Shown: positions 21,253-33,356, counted from the first letter of the stretch. The stretch: 64,000 nt of DNA from Costus lasius (GCA_027563935.2 CM050454.1:46838596-46902595); one strand, 5' to 3'. Program-made: numbers and translations. Notes: generated by a model not told the origin, from the sequence alone.

Positions 21253-22924
21253 TGTTGGGGTATGCCCTTAAGGCTAATGTTTGAGGCCATTGGGATGATT
21301 TCAGTATCATGTATAAACTATGTATAAGTTTATAAAGGCAATGGTTGTTATTCATGTTGTTACATTATCTGCTGCTGTTATGTATACTTCTGAATAATGT
21401 CTCAATGGTGTTCAGCTTGGCTGACATTAGCATTGTCCTTAGTCGAGATATCTTGGTGAACATGAGACAGCCTTGATATGATTGAGACTAATATGTGTTC
21501 CAATCTTATAGGGTGCTTCGAGGATGGAATAAGATGTAGACACATAGGTGCATTGGATGTACTGGACAGACCCTACTTAGGATATTTAATTGTTTGTCAC
21601 AATGTGAATAGTCCTTATATGCAAGCAAGTGGCATATTTCCTCTAACTTGAGATCGCTTGTGTTTCTAAATGATGATTGGCATTGTCTTGAGGTAATTCA
21701 ATATCATTTGAAATATAATGGTTATAGATTATCTTGGATAATGAGCATGAGTCATGTTAGGACACTAGTGATAGATATAGGATTGCCTCTCCTTGTTGGA
21801 GTGTGATGTTCTAAAGGGGCCCCCCTGGATGAGATGATTGAGAAAGTGTATGGCCATACCCAGATGACTATGTTCATCTGATCTAATCATTTTCATCATA
21901 TTGGAATTACAGGCTTGACACGCTTGTCCAATAAGAACATCCAGTGGCAAAGGAAACATGTATGTCAAGTGAATTGGATTCACACTTGTGCTATGGTTTG
22001 GGTGTAGTTTTAGAAGACTCTTTCCTTCATATCGGGAGACAGTGATGTGTTGCTAGATACCCCTCTCTGATTGTGATAACGTAAGTTATCGTTACCGACA
22101 TTGAAGGAAACCCTTAGGGTCGCACAATTTGATGATATGTCTTACTTATGTCAGATCGTGTGGACTGAATGGTTTTGTTTCAGTTTAAAGGAGTTTAAAC
22201 TCTGATTGGAAGTGAGATCTGGTCTGATCATGTTTGATTGATTAGGGCTTGAGATCGGTAAGCTTCGATCGAGAGAATTGATGCTTGATCGATGAGATCA
22301 AGAGCATCAAGAGATGTGTGGTTAGATCTTGAGCCATCTGGTTCATATGAGATCTAGACCATGGCTTGGTTTGATTTGGTCTTTGAACCAAATGCAATAG
22401 AACCGGTTCACATAAGTGAACGCATGGTTCAAAGTGAGAAGACGTTTTGGTTGGTTCGAAAACATGGGCGCATGGCTTGATGACTTTCTATTTTTGGAAG
22501 CCATAAGCGTTCCCACGTTGGATAACGCCTCAACGCCTCCCTCTCTCTCGAATGAATGCTTCTCCTCTCGTGTGTGTGTTGAGGCTCCACGAAAGAGAAG
22601 AGGTAGAGAGTTTTCACTTAGCCAAGAAGAAGAACATCTCATCTTCTCCTACACGTTGAGGGACACCTTGGAACTTTGCTAGCACAAAGAAGAAAAGGGA
22701 GTAGCCATCGTCACCTTGTGTGCGACTGCTTTGGAGGAGAGCCGCTCGCCCTCTATATTCTTCCAAGTCGCCATCCAAATAATGGCCATGGTAACATCCT
22801 ATCTTCTCATTGCAAGAACTAATAGTTGATCATATGTTCATGCCATGCGATCTTCATGAAACCCTTGTTTTCGCCCATGAAAAATTTTTATATGCGCTTG
22901 AATTAGGGTTTCGCCCCCCTTTCA
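21253..22924 (+). repeat. 5' LTR of element D
   Basis: 1,672 bp, TGTTGGGGTATGCCC...CCCTTTCA. Same family as the B LTR but a distinct subtype. U3 hairpin GATAAC-GTAA-GTTATC at 22075-22090. Confidence 0.94.
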
Positions 22925-22926
22925 AT

Positions 22927-22938
22927 TGGTATCAGAGC
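22927..22938 (+). other. primer-binding site of element D
   Basis: TGGTATCAGAGC, two bases after the LTR end. Confidence 0.93.
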
Positions 22939-24752
22939 TAGTGTTTTGGCTTGATCCATATGATTGCTTATTTTGTGATCCATGCGGTTTAAAAGTAGAT
23001 CTAAACATGACTTGCGCATGTTATAAATCATCATGCCAACATACATGCTAGACATTAGATGTGTTTTGGTTTTTACTTAAGTTGCGCATGATATTTGTTT
23101 TGCGCATGTTGAAGAGTTTTTATCAAACACTTATGATCTTGCGCCCCCTCACCTAGATCTCTAAAGCGCCTACTTGATATACTTAGACGGGTTACTAGGG
23201 TTGAAGTCGTCAGTCTAGTCTGGACCCAACAGCCTGATCAGACCATCTAACAGCCTAGATGGGTCGGCCAGATAGCACCTATGCGCACGCATACAGGTGG
23301 CTATAGGCCGACTGCAGAAGGGCGTGTAGCGATGTCTGATTGAGGCGCCTAGTGAACGATCATGATTAAGGCCCGGGGTCACACCCGCCTGCCAGAAATC
23401 ATGTGGGACGTTCAGCCCTTAAGGCATGCATAGTTGACCACTAGGTCAACACAAGTCAGTTATGACTGGGTGCATGCAAGGGCAGTGGGTCTGACTTGGT
23501 CTGATGAGTGGATCCCTATTAATGGACCGTTGTAAGGTAGTAGGGCACACAAGGAAATAAAATTGATGCCATGGGGTTTTTCAAAAATTTTATTTTCTGA
23601 TTGGATCACATGTATGCTTATTTAACCTGATTGGGTGTCTATTTAATCTTATGTGGGCTGCCCTAATTTGTGTGCTGTGCTGGGGCCTGCGTGCCTGGAA
23701 TTAATTGTAAATTTTTATTGTGATCTGTGTATCACACTTTAATTTATAATAATGTACAATTGACCTGCGTGTCAATTCATGTCTAGATAGATTAAAATGT
23801 AATTTGATCAGACATGAGCACAGAGCACACATGACAGAAGCGCTTGCAGTCAGTGGCTTCACCAGGTGGGAGGTCTAGAGTTCTACTCTAGCACAGGCGC
23901 ATGCTACCTGATGGGCGCATTTGAGCTGCAGAGAGGGCACTTGGGCCCGGGCTGGGCCAGATAAAGTGCAAGAGACCCATAAAAAGCTCAAGTGAAGACT
24001 TGTGTAAAACTAGGGTTTTTACTTAGGCTTTTATGGGCATTTACCACATAAGATCATTGTGCTTTCTATTTACTGTTTAAGAAATATTAGCACATGCTTG
24101 ATTTATTCTTTTGATATCACCATAGATATTGCATGATAGTAAGAAGATAAAATGGACCGTTAAAATCCAACGTCAAATATCAAGCACGAAAGCCTTCTGA
24201 CGCGAAACCTCACTGTTCTGACTATCGTTGGGGCCGTGTTGTACCCACTCAGTGGGCACGCCCATCTATCTTCAGACGGTGTGTGATTACACCTGCGTGT
24301 TACAGAGAAGGGATTTATCGCTTCTCGTTGCTCAGCATAGCACGTGGTGGTCCAGGGAGTAGGTCAGGTCAGCTTGACCATGTAGGCTACATATTGAGCA
24401 TATGTTAGCTATATGGAGGTAGCCATCTGTGGAATCAGAGACTGTGTTGTACCAACTCAGTTGGCACAGTCTGCTGGATTGCCCAGATGAAGGGGAATCG
24501 CACGGGTTGGCGATTGGCATGGATAGCCTACCAGTGATTAGTGCTTGAACTCTCTGTGCATCTTATCTCGCCTGAGCGGGACGCGGAGACCAAGTATGAA
24601 ATCTGGATCCCATCTCACTAAAAAGAGTTTTACTCTTTCGGACTGTTTTATTGGATTTTTCAGTCAGATAAAATAGTGAGAAAAGAATCATTCTTAAGTC
24701 CTGGATTGATTCTAACATGGATACTGACCTTGTTGTTCTTGCAATGTTGTAG
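22939..24752 (+). other. 5' leader of element D
   Basis: Non-coding and colinear with the leaders of B and F. It carries the long covarying stem (23263-23312), the three small hairpins (from 24241 on) and the three-way junction TCTCACTA/TAGTGAGA at 24613-24681 with inner stems AAAGAGT/ACTCTTT and GACTG/CAGTC. It ends with TTGTAG at 24747-24752. Confidence 0.85.
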
Positions 24753-25498
24753 ATTCCTGCAGCAACGAACACCACAGGGCTCAATCTGCGATCCATACTG
24801 GAAAAGGAGAAGTTTGCTGGGCCAAACTTCTCAGACTGGTACAGACAGCTTAAGATTGTTCTTAAGGCTGAGAGGAAACTGTATGTCCTTGAGACGGCAA
24901 TACCGGCTCAACCCGAGGCGAACGCCGCAAGGGCGGTTCGGGATGCTTATGAGAAGCACGTCAGTGATAGTACTTAGTCGCTTGCCTTATGCTAGCGTCA
25001 ATGACGCCAGAGCTCCAGCGTCAGCATGAGGATTTATCTGCTATTGATATTATAGCAAATCTTAAGATGCTGTATGCTGCACAGGCAAGGACTAAACGCT
25101 ATAACTTGACGAAACTTTTCTTTCAGAGCAAACTGACTGAAGGGAGTCCAATGGGAGCTCACGTACTCAAGATGATTGGGTACAAGGAGGCTCTAGAGAA
25201 ACTGGGACACACCATTAATCAGGAACTTGTTGTAGACATTATCCTGCAGTCTCTCCCGGCCTCTTTTGATCCGTTCATTATTAATTTTAATATGAACAAG
25301 ATCGATTGTACTCCGGCAGAGTTACTGAACATGCTCTGTACCACAGAGCAGACTCTTGAGAAGGGAAAGCCTTCCTCCTCTGTCTTGCTGGTTCCTTCAA
25401 GGAACAAGAAGAAGGGGAAGAAGGGCAAAGCCCCTATCAAGAGCTACAACAAGGCTCTGAAACAAAAGATAAAGCAGTCAAAGGACAACAGATGTTTG
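24753..25498 (+). pseudogene. truncated gag of element D
   Basis: Copia Gag from its first conserved codons (no ATG between the TAG at 24750 and the Gag body) through KFAGPNFSDW, a frameshift with stop TAG near 24971-24977, the Gag core and a Lys-rich stretch. The frame ends at the position of the first knuckle Cys, where it runs into LTR sequence. A chance frame continues 19 codons into the LTR. Confidence 0.9.
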
Positions 25499-27145
25499 AG
25501 GCTAATGTTTGAGGCCTTTCGGATGATTTCAGTATCATGTATAAACTATGTATAAGTTTATAAAGGCAATGGTTGTTATTCAGGTTATTACATTATCTGC
25601 TGCTGTTATGTATACTTCTGAATAATGTCTCAATGGTGTTCAGCTTGGCTGACATTAGCATTGTCCTTAGTCGAGATATCTTGGTGAACATGAGACAACC
25701 TTGATATGATTGAGATGTGTTCCAATCTTATAGGGTGCTTCGAGCATGGAATAAGATGTAGACACATAGGTGCATTGGATGTACTGGACAGACCCTACTT
25801 AGGATATTCAATTGTTTGTCACAATGTGAATAATCCTTATATGCAAGCAAGTGGCATATTTCCTCTGACTTGAGATCGCTTGTGTTTCTAAATGATGATT
25901 GGCATTGTCTTGAGGTAATTCAATATCATTTGAAATATAATGGTTATAGATTATCTTGGATAATGAGCATGAGTCATGTTAGGACACTAGTGATAGATAT
26001 AAGATTGCCTCTCCTTGTTGGAGTGTGATGTTCTAAAGGGGCCCCCTGGATGAGATGATTGAGAAAGTGTATGGCCATACCTAGATGACTATGTTCATCT
26101 GATCTAATCATTTTCATCATATTGGAATTACAGGCTTGACACGCTTGTCCAATAAGAACATCCAGTGGCAAAGGAAACATGTATGTCAAGTGAATTGGAT
26201 TCACACTTGTGCTATGGTTTGGGTGTAGTCTTGCAAGACTCTTTCCTTCATATCGGGAGATAGTGATGTGTTGCTAGATACCCCTCTCTGATCGTGATAA
26301 CGTAAGTTATCGTTACCGACATTGAAGGAAACCCTTAGGGTCGCACAATTTGATGATATGGCTTACTTATGTCAGATCGTGTGGACTGAATGGTTTTGGT
26401 TCAGTTTAAAGGAGTTTAAACTCTGATTGGAAGTGAGATCTGGTCTGATCATGTTTGATTGATTAGGGCTTGAGATCGGTAAGCTTCGATCGAGAGAATT
26501 GATGCTTGATCGATGAGATCAAGAGCATCAAGAGATGTGTGGTTAGATCTTGAGCCATCTGGTTCATATGAGATCTAGACCATGGCTTGGTTTGATTTGG
26601 TCTTTGAACCAAATGCAATAGAACCGGTTCACATAAGTGAACGCATGGTTCAAAGTGAGAAGACGTTTTGGTTGGTTCGAAAACATGGGCGCATGGCTTG
26701 ATGACTTTCTATTTTTGGAAGCCATAAGCGTTCCCACGTTGGATAACGCCTCAACGCCTCCCTCTCTCTCGAATGAATGCTTCTCCTCTCGTGTGTGTGT
26801 CGAGGCTCCACGAAAGAGAAGAGGTAGAGAGTTTTCGCTTAGCCAAGAAGAAGAACATCTCATCTTCTCCTACACGTTGAGGGACACCTTGGAACTTTGC
26901 TAGCACAAAGAAGAAAAGGGAGTAGCCATCGTCACCTTGTGTGCGACTGCTTTGGAGGAGAGCCGCTCGCCCTCTATATTCTTCCAAGTCGCCATCCAAA
27001 TAATGGCCATGGTAACATCCTATCTTCTCATTGCAAGAACTAATAGTTGATCATATGTTCATGCCATGCGATCTTCATAAAACCCTTCTTTTCGCCCATG
27101 AAAAATTTTTATATGCGCCTGAATTAGGGTTTCGCCCCCCTTTCA
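25499..27145 (+). repeat. 3' LTR of element D, first 18 bp missing
   Basis: Begins AGGCTAATG, i.e. at base 19 of the LTR, and ends CCCTTTCA followed by AAGAG. It has the same GTAA-loop hairpin (26296-26311). It is very close to the 5' LTR, with short local differences, for example a few bases deleted near 25713. Confidence 0.93.
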
Positions 27146-27150
27146 AAGAG

Positions 27151-28777
27151 ATTAACTCACTTTTGTGCAGATAACCATGCAAAGACCAATCCTCGCTTTC
27201 GTGTAAGATTTATCCCAAGCTAATGATAAGTAAATCATCATACAAAGAACTCGAGGATCAGTTTCGTGCATCTGAGTTCTAAGTTGATCGCCTCAAGTGG
27301 AAACTCAAGGATCACTTTCATGCATTCGAGTCTCAACAGAAGTTCTACTTGTGGTTCTCCAATGTTGCGATCCTCACTTTCGTGCAAGATCTCTATGTTT
27401 GATACAATAACTCAATCCTAGGTTCATAATTATCATCATGGAAATTTAAACTACTAAAATAAAGAAATAAGAACTTAACCTAATTTCTTACGGTGAGTTC
27501 CTATTAATCAATTTTAGGGTTCCAAGTTCTCAAGCAAATCACCTTTCGGTCCTTATTGCGAAAACTCTAAATTATGATGACAAAAAGTAAACTATGGAGA
27601 ATCTTAGAGCAATAATCGCATAGGTAAAATTATCAAAGTAGAATAATCATGATGAAAGCAAAAAGTATCTAGTTATTAAGAAAATCAAAGGGAATTACTC
27701 CCCCATGTCCCAAAGAGTGTTTAAGCTAGCATGGTGAAGAAAATACAATATTCCATTATTTCAGAAGATCAAAAATCAAAGGAAAAGAGATTTTAGGAAA
27801 ATACACCATGGTAGTGAAATTAAACACAGACGTAATTTGCAAAGGAGGGCGATGAACAGTAGCGGCGCCTCCTTTTTCTTTGATTTCACCTTTTCCAGGT
27901 GAAGCTTCAGTATGAATTTCACGGCCGGAGATGCTCTGGATTTGTTGCGGTGGCGGAACCCTAGGCGGTGGTGTGTAACTTGATTTCTCCCTGTATAGTT
28001 GATGAAAATTGGGGTTTTTGGTGTCTTCGTGATCCTCTCGTCGAAAGCTCCTCTTTTCCTTTTTACAGTTTTGAGTTTAAGGCCTTGGATTGTCCGCAAT
28101 CTTCTCCGCAAAAATCGGGCTTCAAAATTGACCTCGGAGTCGTGTTCAAAGGCAGAAAAACGATAGTGTAATATTTCACGGCAGTGCCATAAAATCGCTC
28201 ACGTTCTCTGTTCTGATGTTGTCTGGAAAATACGGCACTGTAAAATGGTTTATGGCACTGCCATAAAATCAGCTGAACTGTCTGGTCAAAATCGTCTGGA
28301 AAATACGGCCCGTGTCAAAGTTTTCGGTAGTGCCATAATTTTAGTAATTTTCTTTGTTCTGAATGTGCTTCAAAATACATCCCATGTAATTTCTTACGTT
28401 AGTGCCGTATTTTTCATTAAACCTTATGGTCGGAAATTCCACTAATTTACGGCAGTGCTATGATATTACGGTATCGTACGGAAATACGGTACCATAATAT
28501 AGAATACGACACTATCGTATTTTGGTTGGTTGCTCTGATGTGTGTGAAATTTATCAAATGATCTCTTCTTGATAATGGTAACTCTTCCATGTCTTTGATT
28601 TTGCTTGAAAATGCCTTAAAATAGTGTCTTTTTGCCTGAAAATCATGAAAAACTAAAATAGAAATAGATTTTACAATATTTGATAAATTTAGTATAAAAA
28701 TAAGCAATAGATCTTCAATTTAGCATGAAAAGATATATAAAATGATACAAAATATACTACATATTTTGGTGTCATCA
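27151..28777 (-). repeat. Athila-like 3' LTR, inner part
   Basis: Continuation of the LTR from 21252, ending GGTGTCATCA at 28777; the full LTR is about 2,025 bp. It holds five spaced copies of a motif like ACTTTCGTGCA (27155-27390) and many quasi-palindromes of the type TACGGCAGTGCCGTA (28150-28510). The matching solo LTR is 45862-47931. Confidence 0.87.
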
Positions 28778-30321
28778 AAATACATAAGGCTCAAACTTTG
28801 CTTGTCTACAAGCAAAAATCAAAAATTGATTAAAAGATAAATCTTTTTATGCTCAATAAATTTCTAAAATACAATCATCATTGAAAAATTCCATTAATTG
28901 TTTCACAAAACTTCAAATAAACATATCATTCTTAGAACTCAACCCTCTATATCTACATCTCAATCAAATAAAACTTTGCAACTTGTATAATAAATAGAAC
29001 TTTTAATCTCAAGACTTCACTCAATTTCAGTTCAAATCTATCATGCTTTTGTTTACAGGAATTATGTTTCCAAGATTTTTTTTCCACACATAATTTTTAT
29101 TTTTTTCATGTATTTTGTTGTTTTTACATAGATGGCATGTACCCACTTAGATACACACTTTTATTTTGACTACAACTCTTTTCTTCGGTACCACTATCAA
29201 TTTTACATAGTGCCAAGTAGAGGAGTCTTATTCTTTTTCTCTCTCATTATCTTTTAGGTATAGACTTCAACCCATGTCTTAGGTGCCACTATCAATTTTA
29301 CATAGTGCCAAGTAGGGGAGTCTCTCACTATTTTTATGGATCTTGGATTCTCATTTCCCAACAAATAGTAGAAATAGACTAAACATCTACTAGGTTGATC
29401 AATTGATCTCAATTCTCAAATCATACTCATATACTCATTTTATTCAAAAGGATAGTTTGACTTTTAGATTTCATTCTTCAGATCATATATCTACCTAAAA
29501 TTTCATGCATCAACCAATGTCAAATTTCTAAAATAGATATGCATTGAAGAAATAAATATAACATGATAGGGTTTTTCTCTAATCATGAATATTGATTTAC
29601 TCATCATCAAGGAAAATATTCATCAATGAAATTCTTTAAGGACAAAATCACACCATGATATAAAGTCAATCATATGTATTCAATAATTCCTCATATGAAC
29701 TAATATATACATTCAATTAAAGTATAGCACTAGAGGACACAATAGTTTATAGAGTCATTCATTTTTATGAAATTTTCATGTAAAGGAGCAAGGGGGTGGG
29801 TACTCACAAGACTCTCTTCATCATCGTTTGGTCTGATATCTTTTGTACTCCCAGGAGAGTAGTCAGCATCAATGCACTCTCTTTTCCTTCTCTTTCTCAA
29901 AATATTATTATTAATTTTTTAATAATAGAGTACCGTAAAATATATTACGACGCTACCGTAATTTCGGGTAAGTTTCGGAAACTTTCATCGGAAAGTCTCG
30001 CGAAAATATGGCTGTGTAAAATGTTACGATGGTGCCGTAGAAACGATGAAGCTCTCAAGTCGATTTCTGCCACAAAATACGGTACCGTATAATCACTTAC
30101 GGCAGTGCCGTAATTTCATCACAACTCTGGTCGAAAGAGGGCGACAATTACAGTGCCGTAATATGGTTTACGGCCGTGCCGTATTTCGCACCAAATTCTT
30201 GTTTTACCTACAAAAAATAAAAGAAAAAAAAAATTAGTCCTAAGCAAAAATTAAATAGAAGGAAATAGATAAAGGTTACAATGCTTGGGTTGCCTCCCAA
30301 GAAGTGCTAATTTAAAGGTCA
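28778..30321 (-). other. Athila-like region between integrase and 3' LTR, non-coding
   Basis: About 1.5 kb with no frame that looks like protein. Athila elements often carry an envelope-like gene here; I see none. It contains two 44-bp near-identical repeats (29187-29230 and 29282-29325) with a CACTAT/ATAGTG stem, and another group of TACGGCAGTGCCGTA-type motifs at 29930-30190. The bases next to the LTR lack an obvious purine tract. Confidence 0.7.
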
Positions 30322-31463
30322 TCAGCTTAACCCTTCTGCACTCAAATTTGATCTTGGTACATCCAGGTAAAAGCTCTCCTTTTCTTCAATCAATTCTTCT
30401 TGATAGTAGAGTTTCAATCTTTGACCATTAACTTTAAATTCTCCCGTATCTTCACTCCATATGTCCACAGCTCCGTAGGGATAAATTTTCTTCACCTGAA
30501 AAGGCCCAGACCAACAAGACTTGAGTTTACCAAGAAAAAGTATTAATCTAGAATTGAACAAAAGAACAAAGTCACCTAGTTGAAAATCTTTTCTAAAAAT
30601 ATACCGATCATGCCATCTCTTAGTTCTCTCCTTGTAAATTCTTGCATTTTCATAGGCCGAGAGTCTAATCTCATCTAGCTCGTTCAATTGTAACCTCCGT
30701 TTTTCACCCGCATTCTTTAAGTCAAAGTTTAATGCCTTGATTGCCCAGAACGCCTTATGCTCAAGTTCTACAGGTAGATGGCAAGATTTACGATAAACTA
30801 ATTGAAAAGGAGACATACCAATTGGTGTTTTGAAAGCTGTCCGGTATGCCCACAGTGCATCATCAAGTTTGAATGCCCAATCTTTTCTTGTGCGTGAAAC
30901 TATCTTTTCCAAAATCCCTTTTATTTTTCTATTTGATATCTCAACCTCTCCACTTGTTTGAGGATGATAAGGTGTAGCTACTCTAAGATTTACTCCATAC
31001 TTTCTAAGCAAAGCTGAGAACTTGTGTTCTATGAAGTGTGAGCCTCCATCACTAATTACAGCTCATGGTGTCCCAAACCTTGGAAAGATAATTTTTTTTG
31101 AATAATTTGACAACAACTCTAGAATCATTGGTTGGGGATGCAATAGCTTCAACCCATTTCAAAACATAATCTACTGCTACAGGAATATATTTGTTGCCTC
31201 CAAAAGATGGAAAAGGTCCCATGAAGTTAATTCCCCAAACATCAAATATCTCAACCTCAAGAATATTGGATAGTGGCATCTCATGTTTTTTGTTAATGTT
31301 CCCTGTCCTCTGATATCTATCACAAGATAAAATAAAGTTTCTAGCATTTTTAAAAATTGTCGGCCAATAAAATCCTGATTGCAACACTTTGAAGGCAGTT
31401 TTCTCAGCACTGGCATGCCCACCATAAGAAGATCTATGGCATTGAAACAATATATCTGTAATC
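30322..31463 (-). pseudogene. Athila-like integrase, main part, decayed
   Basis: Ty3/gypsy integrase in two overlapping frames (31052-31450 and 30322-31011). Readable: [23 protein letters not shown], the zinc-finger end CDRY where CDQC is usual (last Cys changed to Tyr), WGINFMGPF where the first catalytic Asp is Asn, a frameshift in a T run near 31090, then [20 protein letters not shown] with the third catalytic Glu and a C-terminal domain ([23 protein letters not shown]). Inactive on three counts. The N-terminal part lies at 40814 onward, beyond element E. Confidence 0.9.
31459..31463. repeat. target-site duplication TAATC of element E
   Basis: TAATC here and at 40809-40813, exactly outside the LTR ends of element E. 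Confidence 0.94.
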
Positions 31464-32016
31464 TGTTAGGAAACCCCGGGGATTTTTAAAAAAAAAAATT
31501 TTTTTACAGACAAGCACAGCGGAAGCAATCCCCGAAATAGGCCAGTCCCAAAAACCCAGAAGATCGAGTCTTGCGAGGAGATCGACACGGTGAGTAGGAG
31601 ATGATACCTTGCAACGAATATGATGGATGCGATGCAGGCGCCCAAATGTGCGCCCTCTGCAGTCTCACACACAGCCGAACCTCGAGTCCTCTTCTTCCAC
31701 GCCCGGTGCTAGCCTCGGGAAGAAGATCCACGCCTTTGGGAGACTTCCTCAACCACTTGCGCCAAGTCCAGAGGAGATGCCAAGGAGAGAAGGTGGAGCT
31801 TCGTCGGAGTCCAACTCTTGAAGCACTCCACCAAGATCCAAACAGGAATCAACCAAATCCAAAGTACAACTTTGGAGAGGAGGGCGCCAAGGAACTTGCA
31901 GGAACTGAACCAAGTAAGGAAGAGAGTCCAACTCTCTTAATGGCCGAATACCTCAGGAGTGGCGACAAAGGGAAGAGGAGAGGAGAGTGTAACCCGACAA
32001 AAGGGGGGCTAGGGGG

Positions 32017-32024
32017 TTTATATA
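32017..32024 (-). promoter_or_regulatory. TATA box of element E LTR
   Basis: TATATAAA on the minus strand; the other LTR has the same at 39471-39478. An 81-bp tandem repeat with palindromes lies immediately upstream. Confidence 0.65.
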
Positions 32025-32038
32025 CCCATGAATAGGTG

Positions 32039-32200
32039 CACCTCTTCACGAAGAGACACACCTCTTCAAGAGGTAAAACCCAAATTGCCCATTCCAAGTC
32101 CCATGCGCCCAAGTTCATTCACCTCTTCATGAAGAGACACACCTCTTCAAGAGGTAAAGCCCAATTCGCCCAAGTAGATTCATCCTCTCCAAGTGAGAAG
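32039..32200 (-). repeat. 81-bp tandem duplication with palindromes in E LTR promoter
   Basis: Two copies, starting at 32039 and 32120, each with two inverted repeats: CTCTTCATGAAGAG (perfect 14-bp palindrome in one copy, one base off in the other) and CCTCTTCAAGAGG. The other LTR has the same pair at 39493 and 39574. C and G lack it. Confidence 0.8.
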
Positions 32201-33356
32201 CTCCAAGCTTCCTACCTTAAGAAGATGCCAACTTGGGTTTGTCCACCTCATGGAAATGCGCCAAGCTCACTCCAAGTTGCTTGCGCCATTCCACTTGGCC
32301 CATTTGGCCCAAATGGCTCATTGAGCCCATTTGGCCTATTAGCCCAACTTGGTCTATTGGGCCCATTTGGCCTACTAGGCCCAAAAAACAAGTTAGCTCC
32401 AAATGATTCCTTTCATCTCATCTAGCACAGTGGTGCTGATGGATTCTCCCAAACAGATCTGAGTTATCCAATAACTCAATCAATAGGCTACCCGATCAAT
32501 GCGAGAACCCGAGTTCAAGTTGTGCGACCCTGTAGGTTTCTCAGACATTGGTAGTGATGAACCTAGTCATCACAAGCAGTGATTGGCACCTAGCAGTGCA
32601 TCGCTGCTACCCAAGTCTTCGGAAAGGATATCACATCGACATCCCCATCATCGCAACAAGATACCGATGCATTACAGTCTCTTTGCCGAACTGATATCCG
32701 ATTGGACAAAGTGTGTCACCACTTTATTTTTACCCAATCTCATGGTCATGACTAAATCAGGCTTTCACCTGGGTATGGCCATACACTATCAGTCATGCAA
32801 CCATGGGGGGGGCCCCGTGGATATCAAGCTTCCCATAGGAAGGGGCAAATCCTATGTCTGTCTATTGATCTTCTCATATGGGTTGTCACATACCCAATGA
32901 CAACCGTTATGACCTCCCAGCTTACGGCGAGGCGTTAGGTTGTATCAAAGCATGTTCCTAACCATACAGAAGAGTCAATGACCTCAAGTCAAGGGATCAA
33001 TGCATCTCCTGTCACTTGTGAGGTTAACTCATGACACCAAGTCAGAGCCTCACAGCGGGTCGGTCCAGTATATCCACCACTGATATACCCATATGCCTGC
33101 GTTAGCACCCCGTGCATAACCAGCCCATATACCAGTCTCACATGTACCAGAGCTGTCCCTTATCCACTAAGGTACATCGACTGGGGACTATAGTTCGAGC
33201 ATAGATCCAATCTGTCTCCAGGGACATTATCATGTTAGTACATATGCGCAGATGTAAACAGACATAGATAACGACAATGCCAGAATGATATAAATATCAA
33301 AGTCAAGTAGTACATAAGTGGACCAAAACTAGGTCCTAGGGCATATACACCAACAA

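Larger units (their letters stand above)
21253..27145 (+). mobile_element. family-2 copia element D, pol deleted
   Basis: A 5,893-bp element inside the Athila-like LTR, with duplication AAGAG. Order: 5' LTR 21253-22924, primer site 22927-22938, leader, part of gag, then a direct jump from the zinc-knuckle coding region into base 19 of the 3' LTR (25499-27145). Protease, integrase, RT, RNase H, polypurine tract and the first 18 bp of the 3' LTR are missing. With no polypurine tract it could not be copied again. Confidence 0.93.
31464..33355 (-). repeat. 3' LTR of element E
   Basis: 1,892 bp, reverse orientation, TGTTAGGAAACCCCGGGG...ACACCAACA. Near its end is a long A/T homopolymer stretch (31483-31505) that differs in length between the two LTRs. 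Palindrome GTATGGCCATAC at 32773-32784, U3 hairpin GTGATGA/TCATCAC at 32554-32573. Confidence 0.94.

Noticed and set aside
22343..22682. Overlapping frames on both strands in the D LTR, repeated at 26564-26903
   Set aside because: Overlapping antisense frames in U5-side LTR sequence, not kept in B or F, with no protein similarity.
27155..27390. CRISPR-like spaced repeats
   Set aside because: Repeats are short and degenerate, and lie inside a plant LTR; there are no cas genes or uniform spacers.
28778..30321. Envelope-like gene of the Athila element
   Set aside because: Only short frames exist, without signal peptide, transmembrane or coiled-coil pattern.
32036..32425. 129-codon frame in the E LTR, repeated at 39490-39879
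   Set aside because: It is created by tandem CCCATTTGGCC-type repeats and the 81-bp duplication; its repetition only reflects the two LTRs.
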